DNA of 64,000 nt, taken from positions 1 to 64,000 of the forward strand of contig NZ_BLAF01000049.1 in assembly GCF_009687885.1 (NCBI RefSeq). Reading direction: 5' to 3'. This DNA comes from Acrocarpospora pleiomorpha (lineage in GTDB: Bacteria; Actinomycetota; Actinomycetes; Streptosporangiales; Streptosporangiaceae). Positions within the stretch are counted from its first letter, which is position 1; each line of letters starts with the position of its first letter. The translations under genes and the position numbers were made by a program. Of this stretch, positions 49,563 to 57,659 are shown in pieces. The notes under the pieces were generated by a model. The model ran no database searches and was not told the origin of the DNA. It was given only the letters and a program-made list of their open reading frames with translations.

Positions 49563-51074
49563 GTGACTATCGAACGCTCTGACACAACGTTGCCGGAGGA
49601 AGGCGAAAGTCGCCTCGGGGAACTGCCACCCTTCGCGGTGGGTCCGGTCGCCGCGGTCGCGGCGCTGCTCGCGGCCGTGCTGACCGCCTTATCCGGCCGG
49701 TACGGATTTCATCGCGACGAGCTCTACTTCATGGTCGCCGGCGACCACCCCGACTGGGGTTATGTGGACCAGCCGCCGCTGACCCCGCTGCTCGCCCGCG
49801 CGAGCACTGCTTTGCTCGGCGACAGCCCGTTCGCGCTCCGCGTCGTCGCGACGCTGCTCTGCGTGGCCGCGGTCGTGACCGTCGCGCTGATCGCCCGCGA
49901 GCTCGGCGGCGATCGCCGGGTGCAACTCGTCGCCGCCTGCTGCGCGGCCACGTCCGCGATCGTCCTGGGCCTCGGCCACCTGCTCGCCACCGCCACCCTG
50001 GACATGTTCGCCTGGCTGCTGGTCAGCCTGCTGGTGCTGCGCCTGCTCCGCACCGGCGACGGCCGCTGGTTCCTGGCGATCGGCGTCGCGATCGGCGTCG
50101 GCATGGAGAACAAGCAGCTCATCGCGCTGCTGGTGGTGAGCCTCTTCCTGGCGCTCCTGCTGGTCGGGCCGAGGCACGTGCTGCGCACCCGCTGGCTGCC
50201 CATCGGCGCGCTGGTCGCCCTGGTCATCGCCGCCCCCAATCTGATCTGGAGCGCCGCGCACGGCTGGCCGCAGTTCGCGGTCGCGGCCGGGATCAGCGAG
50301 GAGGACGGCGGCGAGAACCGCGCGATGCTCGTCCCGCTGCTGATCGTGCAGCTTTCCCCGATCTTCGTCCCGCTCTGGGTGGCGGGTCTGATCCGCCTGT
50401 GGCGGGACCCGGCGATCCGCTGGGCCCGGCTGTTCCCCGTGGCCACCGCGCTGCTCGTCGTGATCGTCCTGATTACGGGCGGCAAGTCGTACTATGTGCT
50501 GCCTTTGTTGCTGGTGTCGATGGCCGCCGGTGTGGAGCCCATCATGCGCTGGGCTCGGCCGGTCGTGCTCGTCGCGGGCGTCGCGGTCGCGGCGGCCGTC
50601 AACATCGTCGTCGGCCTGCCAGTCCTGCCGCCCTCCGCCGCGCAGCTGCCCAACGCGTTGAACGCCGAGGTGGGGGAGCAGATCGGGTGGCCGGAGTTCG
50701 TCCGGTCGGTGGGGGACGCCTGGAACCAGATCCCCGAAGCGGACCGCGCCCGAGCCGTCATCTTCGCCCAGAATTACGGTGAAGCCGCCGCGATCGCGCA
50801 GTACGGCCCTGACTACGGCCTCCCTGGCGCCTATTCGGGACATATGAGCTACGCCGACTGGGGCCCGCCCCCGGACACCGCCAGCGGCCCCGTCCTCCTG
50901 GTCCACGCCGGAGAGAACCGCCGCATTCCCGCCCGATTCACCGATTGCCGCCTCATCGGCCCGGTCGACACCGGCTACGACCTCGACAACAAGGTCACGG
51001 AGAACGTCATCCAGCTCTGCGGCGCCGCCCCCGTCTCCTGGTCCGCCCTCTGGCCGATCCTGCGGCGTACCTGA
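49563..51074 (+). CDS. GT39/ArnT-like membrane glycosyltransferase (GT-C fold)
   Basis: A polytopic membrane protein of about 503 residues with ten or more hydrophobic helices. Near the N-terminus it has the acidic first-loop motif (HRDELYFMVAGDHPDWGYVDQPP) typical of dolichyl- or polyprenyl-phosphate-sugar mannosyltransferase-like families; here it reads with D, E and QPP intact. Such enzymes transfer sugars from lipid carriers on the outer face of the membrane. Two GTG starts are possible (49536 and 49563), and neither has a good ribosome-binding site. The shorter was taken because it begins closer to the first helix. It contains a TTA codon (49689). Whether it serves the PKS cluster or marks its border cannot be said. 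Confidence 0.8.
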   Translation: MTIERSDTTLPEEGESRLGELPPFAVGPVAAVAALLAAVLTALSGRYGFHRDELYFMVAGDHPDWGYVDQPPLTPLLARASTALLGDSPFALRVVATLLCVAAVVTVALIARELGGDRRVQLVAACCAATSAIVLGLGHLLATATLDMFAWLLVSLLVLRLLRTGDGRWFLAIGVAIGVGMENKQLIALLVVSLFLALLLVGPRHVLRTRWLPIGALVALVIAAPNLIWSAAHGWPQFAVAAGISEEDGGENRAMLVPLLIVQLSPIFVPLWVAGLIRLWRDPAIRWARLFPVATALLVVIVLITGGKSYYVLPLLLVSMAAGVEPIMRWARPVVLVAGVAVAAAVNIVVGLPVLPPSAAQLPNALNAEVGEQIGWPEFVRSVGDAWNQIPEADRARAVIFAQNYGEAAAIAQYGPDYGLPGAYSGHMSYADWGPPPDTASGPVLLVHAGENRRIPARFTDCRLIGPVDTGYDLDNKVTENVIQLCGAAPVSWSALWPILRRT

Positions 51075-51137
51075 TGGCACCAATCGTCGGGGAGAAGCTG
51101 CCACCGGCAGCCCGGTCAATCGCGGCGCTTGTCGGCC

Positions 51138-51143
51138 TAGCCT
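51138..51143 (+). promoter_or_regulatory. Possible -10 element for a leaderless transcript
   Basis: TAGCCT fits the actinobacterial TANNNT -10 pattern and ends 6 bases before the ATG at 51150. That gene has no ribosome-binding site, so a leaderless mRNA is plausible. No clear -35 box is seen. Confidence 0.3.
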
Positions 51144-51149
51144 GGCGGC

Positions 51150-51821
51150 ATGCGCGTAGGTTGTCTGATCGGGTCGGGACGGGACTGCGACGTCTTCGAG
51201 GCCGGAGCCGGCAAGGTCATCCGGCGGGCCAAGGACGGCCGGAGCCTGGAACGCGAGGCGTCCGTCATGCGGCATGCCCGGCGTGGCGGCTTTCCCGCGC
51301 CGGAGGTGTTCGACGCCGACGGCTCCGACATCCTGATGGAGCGCATCGACGGCCCGAGCCTGCCCGAGGACGCCGTCGCCCATCCGTGGCGGATGTCCGA
51401 GCACGGCGCGCTCCTCGGGGAGCTGCTCATCAAGCTGTCGGCCGTACGCGCCCCGGGCTGGCTGCCGGCGGCCTGTGGGGGTGGCAAGTTGCTCCATCTG
51501 GACCTGCACCCTTACAACGTGCTGCTCACTCACGACGGCCCCAGGGTCATCGACTGGGCCAATGCCGGCCGTGGCGCTTCCGCCGCCGATGTCGCCTCCA
51601 CCTGGCTGGCTGTCGCGTCATTCCCGTTGCGCGACCCCGAACTGCGGCGGGGGCGCCCGCTCATGCTGGCGGCCTTTCTCGACCATGTCGACCGCGAGGC
51701 GGCCCGGCCGTACCTTTACATGATGGCGGAGCGCCGCCGTACCGATCGAAACGCCGACACTGCGGAGACGGCCGCCATCGACCGCCTCCTCGCCCGCGAA
51801 CAGCCCGTGAACGTTCCTTGA
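51150..51821 (+). CDS. Aminoglycoside phosphotransferase/kinase-fold protein
   Basis: A 223-residue small-molecule kinase-like protein. The catalytic loop is visible as LHLDLHPYNVLL (HxDxxxxN) and the metal-binding Asp as VIDWANA. The N-terminal ATP-lobe is short (GSGRDCDVFEAG, then the Lys in KVIRRA). The family phosphorylates aminoglycosides, macrolides, choline or other small alcohols; the substrate here is unknown. It lies 75 bases after the glycosyltransferase, just outside the PKS operons. A self-resistance role is conceivable but not supported by anything beyond position. Confidence 0.8.
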   Translation: MRVGCLIGSGRDCDVFEAGAGKVIRRAKDGRSLEREASVMRHARRGGFPAPEVFDADGSDILMERIDGPSLPEDAVAHPWRMSEHGALLGELLIKLSAVRAPGWLPAACGGGKLLHLDLHPYNVLLTHDGPRVIDWANAGRGASAADVASTWLAVASFPLRDPELRRGRPLMLAAFLDHVDREAARPYLYMMAERRRTDRNADTAETAAIDRLLAREQPVNVP

Positions 51822-51835
51822 GGAGGCACTGAAAA

Positions 51836-52279
51836 ATGGTAGATCGACGTGAAGTCCGGGTGTCCGACGGTGATCGCGAGGCCGCCGTCGCCCGGCTCCT
51901 GTCCGCCGTGGACGAGGGCCGCCTCAGCCTCGACGAGTACAACGACCGCATGGGCCGCGCCTACGAGTCGGTCACCTACGCCGACCTGGACAACCTCTTC
52001 TTAGACCTCCCCGGCACCGCCCCCACCGCGGCTCCCGCCACCACCGCCACGCAGACGAAGGCGCCGGCCGTGGCGACGGGCGCGCTGCCGCGCTGGCTCA
52101 AGGTGCTCTGGGTGGCCTGGGCCGCCAAGGTCGCCCTCAACCTGGTCATCTGGGTCATGCTCAGCATCACCGAGGGCGAGCTCCTGTACTTCTGGCCGAT
52201 GTGGATCATCGTCCCGCCGGGCGCGATCCTCTTCGCGCTCAGCTACGCCACCTCCATGTCCCGGCAGAACCGCTCATAA
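51836..52279 (+). CDS. DUF1707 protein with two membrane helices
   Basis: A 147-residue protein. The first 55 residues match the DUF1707 (SHOCT-like) pattern common in actinomycetes: RVSDGDREAAVARLL, then GRLSLDEYNDR and YADLDNLFLDLP. A Thr/Ala-rich linker follows, then two hydrophobic segments (about 92-112 and 119-139) ending close to the C-terminus. GAGGAGG lies 10 bases before the ATG. The function of the family is not known. It contains a TTA codon (codon 56). Its 3' end overlaps the convergent ROK regulator by 6 bases. Confidence 0.85.
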   Translation: MVDRREVRVSDGDREAAVARLLSAVDEGRLSLDEYNDRMGRAYESVTYADLDNLFLDLPGTAPTAAPATTATQTKAPAVATGALPRWLKVLWVAWAAKVALNLVIWVMLSITEGELLYFWPMWIIVPPGAILFALSYATSMSRQNRS

Positions 52280-53503
52280 GCCCGGCGCGGCGACCTGTGG
52301 CCCGTGGCCGGGGGCGACGGATCCCTGCAGCACCAGGGCCGCCCCGCCGATGGCCGCGGAGTCGCGGGGATTGCTCGACAGGTCGACCTGCACCACGTGG
52401 ATCCGGCGCGAGAACGCCCGCTCCGCGAGGCGGCGGCGGATCTCGCTGACGTAGAGCGAACCGGCGACGGCGAAGCCAGGACCCGCGAGCACGAGCGTGT
52501 CGAGGTCCCAGAGGTTGGCGAGCGTCATGGCGCCGTCGGCGAGGAGCAGGGCCGACTCGTCGACCAGCGCGCGGGCCTGCCCGTCGCCGTAGATCGCCGC
52601 GCGGGCGAGGACGTCGAACGCCCGCGCGTCCGGGTCGTCGGGGCGGATGCGCAGGCGGTCCGCCAGGTTGGGGATGGCCCTGGCCCGGTCGACCAGTGCG
52701 GCGGGTGCCGCGTACAGCTCCAGGCAGCCGCGACTACCGCAGCGGCACCGGGCACCGTCGCGGACCACCGAGACGTGCCCGATCTCCCCCGCGTTGGAGC
52801 TGGCGCCGCGATGGAGCGCTCCGTCCAGGACGACCCCTGAGCCGATGCCCGAGTTCATGTAGAGGCACCCGAAGGTACGCTCCCGCGAGACCTGCCGCCC
52901 CCAGAACTCGCCCACGGCGGCCGCGGCGGCGTCGCTGTCCACCAGCACCGGCACGCCCAGCCGGGCGGTCAAGGCAGGGCCGAGGTCGAGGTCGGCCCAC
53001 CGCTCCAGGCCAGGGAGCGCGAGGAACCTGCCCCGGGCGACGTCGACCGGACCCGGGCCGACGACGGCAAGACCTGCCACGCTCTGCGGCGACAGACCAA
53101 GTCCTTGCGTGACGTCGCGGTAGAGCCCGGCCAGCTGGGCGACGACGTCCTCCGGCTTCTCGGCGGGCGGCGCGGAGACGAGTTCGCGCCCGATCGTGCC
53201 GCCCCGCGTGTCCGTCACGACGCACGTGAGGGTGTCGGCTCCGATGCGGATCCCGACGCCGTAGGCTGATCGGGAGTTGATCACGAGCAGGGTCCGGGGC
53301 TTGCCACCGGTCGCGACCGTGGCGCCGGTCTCGCGCACGACGCCGTCGTCGATCAGGCGGCGGACGATGTTGGAGATCGTCGGCTGGGTCAGCCCGGTCG
53401 CCTCGACGAGCTCCACCCGGCTGATCGGCCCCGCGGACCGGATGAGGTCGACGATGAGCGCGCGGCTCCCTGGCCCCGCCACCGCGGACTCCCGTCGGGC
53501 CAC
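52274..53503 (-). CDS. ROK-family transcriptional regulator
   Basis: Sugar-responsive repressor type. It has an N-terminal winged helix-turn-helix (about residues 15-65: ISRVELVEATGLTQPTISN) joined to a ROK sugar-kinase-like domain with the GEIGH motif and the zinc-binding CRCGSRGCLE cluster. The GTG at 53503 is chosen over the TTG at 53509 because AGAGG is then about 9 bases away instead of 3. The protein is about 409 residues. The gene is divergent from a LacI-type sensor and lies beside a sugar ABC importer with glycoside hydrolases, so control of that locus in response to a sugar or sugar phosphate is likely (inference). Confidence 0.92.
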   Translation of the reverse strand: MARRESAVAGPGSRALIVDLIRSAGPISRVELVEATGLTQPTISNIVRRLIDDGVVRETGATVATGGKPRTLLVINSRSAYGVGIRIGADTLTCVVTDTRGGTIGRELVSAPPAEKPEDVVAQLAGLYRDVTQGLGLSPQSVAGLAVVGPGPVDVARGRFLALPGLERWADLDLGPALTARLGVPVLVDSDAAAAAVGEFWGRQVSRERTFGCLYMNSGIGSGVVLDGALHRGASSNAGEIGHVSVVRDGARCRCGSRGCLELYAAPAALVDRARAIPNLADRLRIRPDDPDARAFDVLARAAIYGDGQARALVDESALLLADGAMTLANLWDLDTLVLAGPGFAVAGSLYVSEIRRRLAERAFSRRIHVVQVDLSSNPRDSAAIGGAALVLQGSVAPGHGPQVAAPGL

Positions 53504-53574
53504 GCTCAACCACCTCTAGTCCAGGCCGAGACTACGTTACGGTCACGAGGTTAGTTCACGAGGGAAGGGCACCG
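53504..53574. promoter_or_regulatory. Divergent regulator intergenic region with direct repeat
   Basis: A 71-base space between the two regulators. TCACGAGG occurs twice, at 53543-53550 and 53556-53563, 13 bases apart, with TTAGT between them. It is the natural site for shared control of both genes. The ribosome-binding site for the plus-strand gene is GAGGGAAGGG. Confidence 0.45.
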
Positions 53575-54438
53575 ATGGCCGCGTTATCGACGGGTACGTT
53601 GACACGCCCCCGGGCGGGCACGCCGGTGGGCCTCGCCCTCGTGCGCGACGCCGAGGTTCTCGGCGCCGAGCCGTTCTTCCACGAGTTCATCGCGGGCATG
53701 GAGCGGGTCCTCGTCCCGCTGGGGGTGTCCGTGCTGCTCCAGGTGGTCGCCACCGTACGGCAGGCGAGCGACCGGATGCGCGCGTGGGCGGCCGAGGGCC
53801 AGGTGCAGGGGATGATCCTGATCGACCTGCTGCCCGGCGACGAGCGGGTCGCGCTCGTCGCCGAGCTGGGCATGCCGACCGTGGTCATCGGCGACCCAGT
53901 CACCGCCGGAGGGCTGCCGACGGTGTGGACGCAGGACGAGGTGGCCATGCGCGACGTCGTCGCCGCGCTGGTCGCGGGCGGGCACACGCATCTCGGCCAT
54001 GTCGCCGGGCCGGCCGAGATGGCGCACACGATCATCCGCCGCCGCACGTTCGACGCCGTCGCGGCGGAACACGGCGTGCGCACGACGACGTTCGACGGCG
54101 ACTACTCCGAGGCGGCCGGCGTGCGCGCGGTCACCACCCTCCTGGGCATCGACGACCGGCCGACGGCGCTGATCTTCGACAACGACGTCATGGCGCTCGG
54201 CGCGCTGCACGAGGCGAGCCGTCTCGGCCTGGCGGTCCCGGCCGACCTCTCGCTCGTGGCGTGGGACGACTCGGCGCTGTGCCAGCTCGCGGACCCCCCG
54301 CTCAGCGCCGTCAGCCATGACGTCCAGGCGTTGGGCGAGCTGGTCGGCGAGACCCTGGCCGAAGCCCTGTCGGGAGCCGCGCCCCGCGTGATCACGGCCG
54401 CGCCGGCGACGCTGGTGGTGCGCGGCTCAAGCATTTAA
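53575..54438 (+). CDS. LacI-type sugar-sensor domain protein without DNA-binding domain
   Basis: A 287-residue protein that is only the periplasmic-binding-like half of a LacI/GalR regulator. It starts at the strand corresponding to about residue 60 of a full regulator (GTPVGLALV, then FFHEFIAGMERVL) and ends with the usual dimer/hinge segments (IFDNDVMALGALH, LSLVAWDDSALC, PPLSAVSHD). A full LacI protein has about 330-340 residues with an N-terminal helix-turn-helix. None is encoded here: the ATG has a good GGGAAGGG site, and the 71 bases to the divergent ROK gene leave no room. Codon 4 is TTA. It may modulate the ROK partner or act as a ligand buffer; it could also be a decayed regulator. 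Confidence 0.88.
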   Translation: MAALSTGTLTRPRAGTPVGLALVRDAEVLGAEPFFHEFIAGMERVLVPLGVSVLLQVVATVRQASDRMRAWAAEGQVQGMILIDLLPGDERVALVAELGMPTVVIGDPVTAGGLPTVWTQDEVAMRDVVAALVAGGHTHLGHVAGPAEMAHTIIRRRTFDAVAAEHGVRTTTFDGDYSEAAGVRAVTTLLGIDDRPTALIFDNDVMALGALHEASRLGLAVPADLSLVAWDDSALCQLADPPLSAVSHDVQALGELVGETLAEALSGAAPRVITAAPATLVVRGSSI

Positions 54439-54439
54439 T

Positions 54440-54554
54440 AGATTACTAATCTTTCTTATTGACTCCGGGGCTTCCTGTCCTGCACGCTGTGGTTCGAGCA
54501 ACCCCAGCAATGTGCACGCAACCCATGAGTAACCCCCGGGACACACGTGTTCCC
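54440..54554 (+). promoter_or_regulatory. Operator candidates upstream of the sugar importer operon
   Basis: Directly after the sensor gene lies the perfect inverted repeat AGATTA-C-TAATCT (54440-54452), strikingly AT-rich for this genome. TTGACT (54459-54464) is a possible -35 box, but no good -10 is seen 17 bases on. Further down is the palindrome ACACGTGT (54543-54550), flanked by GGGA and TCCC with one extra base. Either site could be the operator for the ROK regulator. The substrate-binding lipoprotein starts at 54589. Confidence 0.5.
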
Positions 54555-54588
54555 GACACCCCCCGGAACATGAAGCAAAGGAAGCCCC

Positions 54589-55911
54589 ATGCACCGCACC
54601 ACGCCACGGGCCGTACGCGGGGTGGCCGCGTTCGCCGCCGGAGCCCTCGTCCTCTCCCTCGCCGCCTGCGGCTCCGATGACCCCGCGCCCGGTCCGGCGG
54701 CCGCTTCGGCCACCGGCGGCGGCTCCATCGACGTCGTCACCCGCTGGACGGCGGGCAACTCGGCGGCCCAGGCCCAGAAGCGGGTCTTCGACGCGTTCAC
54801 CGCGGAGACGGGCATCAAGATCAACCTCACCGAAGGCCTCGAAGCCATCGACGACCAGGTGGAGACCGCCGTGGCCGCGGGCAAGTCCCCCGACCTGGTG
54901 ATCGTCAACCTCTTCGACAAGACGGTGGGCTGGCTGGACGCGGGCGTCACCGTCCCCGTCGACCAGTACGTCAAGGACTGGGGCCTGGCCGGCAAGATGA
55001 AGCCGGAGGCCCTCGACGAGTGGCGGGTCGGCGGCGTCGCCGGCGGCCAGCTGCAGGGCCTGCCGTTCTCCGGATTCAGCTGGCCGCTCTGGTACAACAC
55101 CGACCTGCTGACCAAGGCCGGCGTCACGGAAGTCCCGAAGACCACCGACGAGCTCATCGCCGCCGCCAAGAAGCTGCGCGACGCGGACATCGGGCCCGTC
55201 ACCGTCGGCGGCAACGACTGGACCGGGCAGAAGCTCTTCTACCAGATCGCGCAGTCGTTCACCGACGCCGCGACCATGCAGAAGGTCATGCGGGAGGGCG
55301 GCTACTGCGCGACGGCGTCGGTCCTCAACGGCATCAAGCTCTTCACCGAGCTGCGCGACGCCAAGGTGTTCGTCGACAACGCCGCCGGCCTGTCCGCCGA
55401 CGACATGTACGCGTCCTTCTACTCCGGCAAGGCCGCGATCATGTCCGCCGGCTCGTGGGCGTACACGGAGTCCAAGGCCTCGGGCACCGGGATCGAGACG
55501 CACACGGCCCTCGGCGGCTTCCCCGTCCCGAGCGGCGCGGCCTACGCCAAGCCGACGGCCTACCAGGGCTTCACGGGCGTCGGATTCATGATTACGAAGC
55601 AGGGCGCCGAGCCCGACAAGATCGACAAGATCCGGCAGCTCGTGACGAAGTTCTACGACCAGCCGACCGTCGGCGACTTCGTCAAGGACGCCGGCATCCT
55701 GCCCCCGATCACCGGCGACTTCGCCTCGTCCGCGACCGACCCGCTGCTCGCCGCGTCGCTCGGCCTCGACGCCGCCGTCGACTACGCGGTCCTGCCCGAC
55801 GTCTGGATCGGCTCCGCGTCCGACCCGATCACCCAGGTCCTGACCGGGGCCTACGGCGAGGCCACCCCGCAGGAGATCTGCGAAGGACTCGACACCGCCA
55901 CCAAGGGCTGA
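54589..55911 (+). CDS. Sugar ABC transporter substrate-binding lipoprotein
   Basis: A 440-residue extracellular solute-binding protein of the carbohydrate (family 1) type. The signal peptide ends in the lipobox LAAC (Cys near 26), so the mature protein is a membrane-anchored lipoprotein. The body shows the usual segments: VVTRWTAGN at the first strand, LVIVNLFDK, FSWPLWYNTDLL near 163, and SAGSWAYTESKA. AAGGAAG precedes the ATG. It is followed by two permeases but no ATPase gene. As in many actinomycetes, a shared MsiK-type ATPase elsewhere in the genome is likely to power it (inference). The linked beta-mannosidase suggests an oligosaccharide ligand, perhaps mannose-containing. Confidence 0.93.
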   Translation: MHRTTPRAVRGVAAFAAGALVLSLAACGSDDPAPGPAAASATGGGSIDVVTRWTAGNSAAQAQKRVFDAFTAETGIKINLTEGLEAIDDQVETAVAAGKSPDLVIVNLFDKTVGWLDAGVTVPVDQYVKDWGLAGKMKPEALDEWRVGGVAGGQLQGLPFSGFSWPLWYNTDLLTKAGVTEVPKTTDELIAAAKKLRDADIGPVTVGGNDWTGQKLFYQIAQSFTDAATMQKVMREGGYCATASVLNGIKLFTELRDAKVFVDNAAGLSADDMYASFYSGKAAIMSAGSWAYTESKASGTGIETHTALGGFPVPSGAAYAKPTAYQGFTGVGFMITKQGAEPDKIDKIRQLVTKFYDQPTVGDFVKDAGILPPITGDFASSATDPLLAASLGLDAAVDYAVLPDVWIGSASDPITQVLTGAYGEATPQEICEGLDTATKG

Positions 55912-55922
55912 GACCCGCTCGC

Positions 55923-55954
55923 CGGGTGGGGCCGCCATGCCTGGGCCCCACCCG
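55923..55954 (+). terminator. Perfect 11-bp hairpin between binding-protein and permease genes
   Basis: CGGGTGGGGCC (55923-55933) and GGCCCCACCCG (55944-55954) form an uninterrupted 11-bp GC-rich stem with a 10-base loop, 11 bases after the lipoprotein stop. A stem-loop here in sugar importer operons commonly stabilises the binding-protein mRNA or dampens downstream transcription, so that the lipoprotein exceeds the permeases. Confidence 0.7.
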
Positions 55955-55974
55955 CTTCCAAAGAAAGCGCACGA

Positions 55975-56850
55975 ATGCCAAAGTCGCCCCGGGTCCTGTG
56001 GCTGACCATCCCGTCTCTGGTGTGGTTCGCCGTCTTCTCGGTCGGCCCTCTCGCCGCCATGTTCGTGATCGCCACGCTCCGGTGGAAGGGGCTGCTGTAC
56101 GAGCCCACGTACATCGGCCTGGACAACATCGCACGCGTCTTCGCCGACCCGACCTTCCACGCCGCGGTGCGCAACAGCGCGATCCAGGTCGCCGTCGCGA
56201 TCCCGGTGATGATCCCGCTGGCCTTCATGCTCGGCTACCACCTCAACACCAAGCCGCGCGGCTACCGCGTCCTGTCGGTGCTTTACTTCTCGCCGGGCCT
56301 CATCTCGATCTCCATGACCGGGATGATCTTCTACGGGGTGCTGTCCCCGAACGGCGGGGTCAATGGGCTGCTGCGCGGCATCGGCCTGGACTCCTGGGCC
56401 ACCGCGTGGCTGGCCGACCCGAGCACCGCGCTGGCGACCCTCATCGCCATCGACCTCTGGCGCGGCGTCGGCTGGACCGCGGTGCTGTTCGCCGCCCGCC
56501 TGGCGAGCCTGCCGGGCGAGGTGATCGAGGCGGCCCAGATCGACGGCGCCGGACGGCTGCGCACCATGTGGCAGGTCGCCTTCCCGATGGTCAAGGACTA
56601 CGTCCGCACGCTGGCGATGCTGCAGTTCCTGTGGACGCTGTTCACCTCGGCCGCGCTGATCCTCCTGCTCACCAAGGGCGGGCCTGGCACCTCGTCGACC
56701 ACGCTGTCCTACCTGGTCTACGCGAAGGCCTTCTCGCAGCGGGATCTCGGCTACAGCCAGGTGGTCGGCGTCGTGCTGCTGCTCCTCGGCATCGCCGGGA
56801 TGCTCCTCATCCGCGCGCTGCTGCGCAGCCCTGAGGAGGACTCCCGTTGA
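55975..56850 (+). CDS. Sugar ABC transporter permease, MalF/UgpA-like
   Basis: A 291-residue inner-membrane protein with six hydrophobic segments. The cytoplasmic EAA loop is seen near residue 180 (LPGEVIEAAQIDGAGRLRTM), where the ATPase docks. It is the first of two permeases after the binding protein. Its stop overlaps the next start (TTGA), which predicts coupled translation and a heterodimeric channel with the next protein. An AAAGAAAG stretch upstream is a weak ribosome-binding site. Confidence 0.93.
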   Translation: MPKSPRVLWLTIPSLVWFAVFSVGPLAAMFVIATLRWKGLLYEPTYIGLDNIARVFADPTFHAAVRNSAIQVAVAIPVMIPLAFMLGYHLNTKPRGYRVLSVLYFSPGLISISMTGMIFYGVLSPNGGVNGLLRGIGLDSWATAWLADPSTALATLIAIDLWRGVGWTAVLFAARLASLPGEVIEAAQIDGAGRLRTMWQVAFPMVKDYVRTLAMLQFLWTLFTSAALILLLTKGGPGTSSTTLSYLVYAKAFSQRDLGYSQVVGVVLLLLGIAGMLLIRALLRSPEEDSR

Positions 56851-57659
56851 GAAAGCTCCTGGCGACGGTCCTCTCTTGGTCGTACGCGTTGCTGCTGGCG
56901 GCTCCGCTCTACTACCTCGTGGTCAGCGCGCTGAAGTCCAACATCGAGATCTTCACGCGGCCGTTCGCGCTGCCGGCGCAGTGGTTGTGGGAGAACTTCG
57001 GCACCGCCTGGCGGACCGCCGACCTGGGGCGGGCCCTGCTCAACTCCGTGCTCGTCTCGGTCGTGGCCATCGTGGTGACGCTGGTCCTGGCCGTGCCGGC
57101 GGCGTACGCGCTGGCCCGGCAGAACAATCGGCTTGCCCGCGTGATCACGGGCACGTTCTCCGCGGGCTTCCTCATCCCGCCGTTCGCCGCGCTGATCCCC
57201 ACGGTCGTGCTGGCGATCGAGATGGGGCTGTTCGGCACGCGCGAGTTCCAGATGCTCTTCCTGCCCGCGAGCGCGCTGCCGCTGTCCGTGCTCCTCCTCA
57301 CGCAGTTCATGCGCACCGTGCCGCCGGCCCTGGTGGAGTCGGCCGCGCTGGACGGCGCCGGGCACTGGCGGCTGCTGACCAGCGTCTTCGTGCCCATCGC
57401 GAGGCCGGGCGTGGTCAGCGTGACGATCCTCCAGCTGCTCACGTTCTGGAACGAGTACCTGTTCTCGCTGACCATCACCGGCACCGCGCCGGACGTGCGG
57501 ACGGTCCAGGTCGCGCTGCCGACGCTCGTCTCCGACGCGACCAACCTCGGCGTTCTCGCCGCCGGCACCGTGCTCGCGGTCCTGCCGGTGTACGTCGCTT
57601 ATTCGATCATGAACCGTCGTATGCAGGAAGCACTCACCGCAGGAGCAGTCAAGGGATGA
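56847..57659 (+). CDS. Sugar ABC transporter permease, MalG/UgpE-like
   Basis: A 270-residue permease starting at TTG, with GAGGAGGA placed eight bases upstream. Six membrane segments are seen, and the EAA loop near residue 170 reads VESAALDGAGHW. It pairs with the preceding permease. The stop overlaps the ATG of the beta-mannosidase (ATGA), so transporter and hydrolase are on one transcript. Confidence 0.93.
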   Translation: MRKLLATVLSWSYALLLAAPLYYLVVSALKSNIEIFTRPFALPAQWLWENFGTAWRTADLGRALLNSVLVSVVAIVVTLVLAVPAAYALARQNNRLARVITGTFSAGFLIPPFAALIPTVVLAIEMGLFGTREFQMLFLPASALPLSVLLLTQFMRTVPPALVESAALDGAGHWRLLTSVFVPIARPGVVSVTILQLLTFWNEYLFSLTITGTAPDVRTVQVALPTLVSDATNLGVLAAGTVLAVLPVYVAYSIMNRRMQEALTAGAVKG

